DNA of 64,000 nucleotides from Pohlia nutans (Eukaryota; Streptophyta; Bryopsida; Bryales; Mniaceae). A program made the position numbers and the translations under genes. The notes beneath the pieces were generated by a model that was not told the origin of the DNA, made no database searches, and was given only the letters and a program-made list of their open reading frames with translations. The stretch lies in assembly GCA_022496805.1 (NCBI GenBank), contig CM040101.1:4652501-4716500 (forward strand), written 5' to 3'. The stretch's first letter is position 1. Every line of letters begins with the position of its first letter. This document shows, one piece after another, positions 60,801 through 64,000 of the stretch.

Positions 60801-63800
60801 CCCCCTCCAAATTTGGATCCCTGCATGAAAAGCTCCCTGTATGAAAAGCCTCCCACCATTTTGCCCTGGGACTTCCGTGTGCCAGATCATAATCCCACCA
60901 AGTATCCAGTTCTCACTCCCAGGCACATCTTGCAGGTAATAAACATATTCATCACATCCCTGTTAACCCCTAAAAGACCAAGAATCCCAAATTGGGCCTT
61001 ATTTTTTTATAGCAGTTTTGAATAGGCCCTATGTAGACTTCCATATGTGTTTGTCTTTTGATCAACACATGCAATATTTTTCATCGATTCCAGTGCTATA
61101 AAATCTGGTCCAATCTGAATTATATTTTTCACTGTACGATTGATTGAAATTGTCATTTTAAAACTATGAATCCTTGGTCCTTTAAGGGTTAATTGTGATT
61201 ACACTCAAGCCTTGTATATCCTGAGAATCTGTAACGTTGTATCTACACGAATACAGTATTTTGAAGCCCATGCAGTGTCTTTAGAGTTGAGTGTATTCCT
61301 TCTCCATTTTGGCATGAGGGTATGCCAGCTGACAAGCTGACATTAATGGTCCTGGCATTGATCAGGTTTGCGTCTTAATCAAAAGTGTGATGAACATGGC
61401 GCCCATCGGACGAGAGAATGCGAATCTGTTCGTAAGGCTGAAAACATTAGATGCTTACACAGCCTTGAAGCTGGAAACTCCAGTGGTTCCTGTTTTTACA
61501 CAAGATCCTCAATGGCAGAAACTCTGGGTCCTCCAATGCGAAACCAAGACCAAAGGCGTGCAGCTGGAGCTTCGCTACCACGTCGATGGCTGCCTTCGGA
61601 CTTTCCAGAAAACAAAGCGAATTGGTGGCGCAAAGCTCACATGGCCAGAGCTTCAGAAGGCGTCCATGCTCTCCCATGAAATTGTGCTCCCACTGCGAGT
61701 GAAACGTGGTAACTCAGTGGAACGCCAGCAACCGCACCAGCTTCGCCTCCACATTTCCATTACCCCTCCAGTCCAGGTATATCAAATTCTAGAGCAATGT
61801 TGCTTATTCACTGTGGTGGCACTTGCCTATAATAGTTGTCTGAGTACTAAAGCTTTCAGTCTTGAACTCAACATGTGATAGGATTCGTGTCAAGGCAATG
61901 AATTGGAACCATTACTCTTCCTTGAATTAGCAGTTGGGCCCAAGGTGTTTACAGCTCGTTTCAAGAATGTTATGTACCACAACACAATGATCATATTTTG
62001 ACAAACCCATAATTCAGATGGCGCAAAATTTTATATTCCAGAAGTAGCGAAGAGAATTGGATGTCAAAAGAAAGTCATCATATGATGCTGAAAAAAAACA
62101 TGAGACTTATTTTGGGCTTTAGAGGTGAAGTTCTTGTTTCATCTTGTTGTGTTTTGGCTAAAACAAATGAGAGCCAATCTGGGCTTTAGATGTTGAGCAT
62201 TTGTTGTTTAATCTGGTTGTGTTTTCAGGCTGCGTACTTGTTGAAATCTGTTCCCGACCGAGTGACAGACGATCAAGGGGCTATGCTGTCCAGCACCATA
62301 TTGCGGACACGACGTAGTCGTGAACCGCAGAGTGGGCGGTGGATCTCACGAACTGTGCTCAGCCATGCTGGCAAAGAAATCTTCGTCATCCGCATTCGGT
62401 ATGTGTGATTCTTTCTCTTGAGTATGATAACTTCAGAGGGTTTAGTACACTAGAAGAAAACCAACCATTCTCTGAAATGGTTTTGTGTTAAATTTATGTT
62501 AGTTTTAACGCAATTGTATTACTCTCAGCGTGAATTTTATTAGTTTTAACACAACCATTTTAGACAACGGTTAGATTTCTTCTACTGGTAGAATGATTGG
62601 ACGTTATATTCATCTGAATGTGAAACCAATTGGAGCTTAAGAACGATGAAATCAATTTTGTGCCGCTCTCTGACAGGGCCGCCAAAGGGTCATGGAGGAA
62701 GAGCGGTGATCGACCAGTGGGCGTGGACTGGAACGAGCGGGTCATTAACATTCATCAAGGAGGGTGGAATTATGTTGCTAACAGCGTTGGCATTGCCCCA
62801 GGTATTATTAAATCTCTCTTTAATGAGGAATCGTATGATATACTTTTCATAGAAATTTGATAGGTGAATATGCTGTGATAGTTTAACCCCTTCCTTCAAT
62901 ATTTAGAAGCTTCAAGATCTGAAAAGTGAAGCACATACTGGACTTGATAACCTTCATTATTTTTAGTTCAGCTTAATGGCAAGAGGACATGTGCTCAAGG
63001 TCAAAATTGGATGTCCTTAGTCCTAATTTTCTGAGTGGTTGTGGGATTTTGTGTGTATTCTCCAGAAAAAATTGTAGGGAGTGCAACACCCTTGGCACAT
63101 GAACTGGAGCAATATAAGCTGAGCTGGGCGCTCTCCACCGGAGATACGCTCATAATTTCGAGGGATTGTAGGGATAATAAATGGGAGCGACATCTGGAGT
63201 TCACCCTCAAAACCTCTACTCGAGGAGCTGGTTTGGTGAGCTCACAAACCTCGCACCTCCGAAACCCTAAACCCTAAACATGCATGAATCTATCATTCAC
63301 TGCAACATGTAAGGTAGAGATACCGAAACCGTTAGAGACCTGATCTTGTCTCCTACACCAACTCCGGTTACCAACAACAACTCGTCTATATGTACACTTG
63401 GTGGAACTTCGTAGCAAGTGGTGTAAACATGATGTATATGGTCACTGATTTTTGAATGGAAATGGGGTTGTTACTATCCCTACAACAGCCCCTGAATAAG
63501 AATTTCATACATAGTGATAAAAATTAGATCCCAAGAGTTTGGCTCTTGAATCCAAAGTGATCTCTGCAGAGCTCTATACTGATCGCCTAATGAAAGCATA
63601 CTCGTACATACCAGTGTTGGTTAAAATGCTTGAAATGACGTAAATAGTACTCCCTCTGTCCGGAAATATTTGTCCTAGTTTTTGGCATTTTTTTTGCAAT
63701 ATTTGTCCTATGTTTTATATCTTCAAACGTGAGACCTGTCTACTTCAAACAGGGCGGATAATGAGAGTGACACAAAAACTACATACTACTATTAAAGATA

Positions 63801-64000
63801 CACCATTTTTCGAGTACTGAGATGATGTTTTGGCCAAAAAACTAGGACAGTTATTTCCGGACAGAGGGAGTATCCTCTAGCTTAGACCTCCCTGTTTGTG
63901 AGACGTGATTATTTGCTACTTATTATGGAAAATCACGAATGCAGGCTCGGCTTGTCAATGGACGCAAGCAGCAGTACGAAGTGGCAGGAGCCAGTGCGCA
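57870..64000 (+). CDS. Glycine-rich domain protein (DUF1399, GRDP type), 3' partial
   Basis: Ten exons join in phase: 57870-58135, 59322-59457, 59741-60010, 60263-60409, 60606-60935, 61366-61776, 62229-62398, 62677-62801, 63066-63235 and 63945 to the window end. They cover about 693 residues. The N-terminal part has the two conserved DUF1399-type blocks: PPLDVQWIWHCHRLNP followed by YKRYC, and later FYYCVSQPYMWEDSFL, RYKCFLHLLYKSKG and VPTFDIDLIWHAHQ. The W-x-W-H-C-H-R-L-N-P and D-I-D-L-I-W-H-x-H-Q motifs are the hallmark. Later exons form beta-rich segments (for example WVLQCETKTKGVQLELRY, GRWISRTVLSHAGKEIFVIR). Family members in Arabidopsis (GRDP1/GRDP2) are linked to stress, ABA and growth, and end in a Gly-rich region, which would lie beyond this window. 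Start: first ATG (caatcaATGgcg) with an acidic, Pro-rich N-terminus. Introns carry a tandem duplication, two MITEs and a Stowaway element. Confidence 0.92.
58223..58850. repeat. Tandem duplication (~324 bp x2) in intron 1 of the DUF1399 gene
   Basis: Units start at 58223 and 58547 with tcaa(g/t)cgagaagtccaagta and share gcttcatcgattgat, aggaaacctactgtaggg and tgttccgcttagggtctag. The units keep a high match and give the intron two copies of every element within them. Confidence 0.88.
59000..59090. repeat. 29-30-bp minisatellite in intron 1 of the DUF1399 gene
   Basis: About three units of gacacaaatagggtggctt(ttgaattgt) stand in tandem; the third has aattaggg. A related gtttggtgg-like half unit precedes it near 58985. 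Confidence 0.85.
60963..61192. mobile_element. TTAA-site MITE, family B, copy 2 (230 bp)
   Basis: Ends are TTAACCCCTAAAAGACCAAG and, inverted, TTAACCCTTAAAGGACCAAG. It matches the 2220-2448 element in inverted orientation and lies in the intron after exon 60606-60935. Confidence 0.8.
62448..62587. mobile_element. Miniature CACTA-like element, 140 bp, TSD GTA
   Basis: The left end is CACTAGAAGAAAACCAACCA. The inverted right end reads CAGTAGAAGAAATCTAACC, so its last bases are changed from CACTAG to CAGTAG. It is flanked by GTA on both sides (62445-62447 and 62588-62590). Two copies of tagttttaac(g/a)caa lie inside. It is located in the intron after exon 62229-62398. Confidence 0.75.
63650..63870. 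mobile_element. Stowaway MITE, 221 bp, TA target
   Basis: Termini are CTCCCTCTGTCCGGAAATA and the inverted CTCCCTCTGTCCGGAAATAA, flanked by TA on both sides, with inner blocks ctagtttttggc/gccaaaaaactag. This is a textbook Tc1/mariner-derived Stowaway element of plants, here in the last intron of the DUF1399 gene. Confidence 0.93.

Overview
The window is nuclear DNA of a land plant. It holds three spliced, plant-type protein genes on the + strand with canonical introns, AT-rich intergenic DNA, and many MITEs, CACTA elements and gene fragments. Short introns, plus an uncharacterised multi-copy gene family that I associate with seedless plants, make a bryophyte, lycophyte or fern more likely than a flowering plant. 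That placement is inference.

Layout. (1) 398-6000: the 3' part of a U-box/armadillo E3 ubiquitin ligase of the PUB42/43/44 (SAUL1) type. Its 2.1 kb intron is packed with small transposons. (2) 6000-11700: a tandem-duplicated 3' flank, TTAA-site MITEs and a possible promoter region. (3) 11715-17853: a complete 12-exon gene with an N-terminal RING, a Pumilio-like repeat region, a long disordered Ser/Pro-rich part, a second C3HC4 RING and a Pro-rich tail. (4) 18-26 kb: AT-rich DNA with MITEs and gene fragments. (5) 25.9-31.2 kb: a decayed CACTA transposon (transposase on -) next to a SET-domain pseudogene. (6) 31.4-33.4 kb: two exon-like ORFs. (7) 33.5-37.7 kb: a broken multi-exon gene on - whose introns are bounded by inverted repeats. 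(8) 38.9-41.3 kb: an inverted, partly deleted copy of the first half of the RING/Pumilio gene, joined to an unrelated 5' exon. (9) 42.7-49.6 kb: a dense nest of MITEs. (10) 49.6-56.6 kb: a second decayed CACTA transposon (transposase on +). (11) 57870-64000: the 5' part of a glycine-rich-domain protein gene (DUF1399/GRDP type), which continues past the window.

The three intact genes do not form an operon or an evident pathway, although two encode ubiquitin-ligase-type proteins. The most interesting signals come from the mobile DNA. One is a 612-bp inverted-repeat element that is colinear with an intron of another gene, so it is either an intron-making transposon or a captured exon-intron-exon piece. 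Another is a set of MITE families that insert at TTAA, shown by two empty sites inside this window. The third is a recent inverted duplication that may have built a chimeric RING gene.
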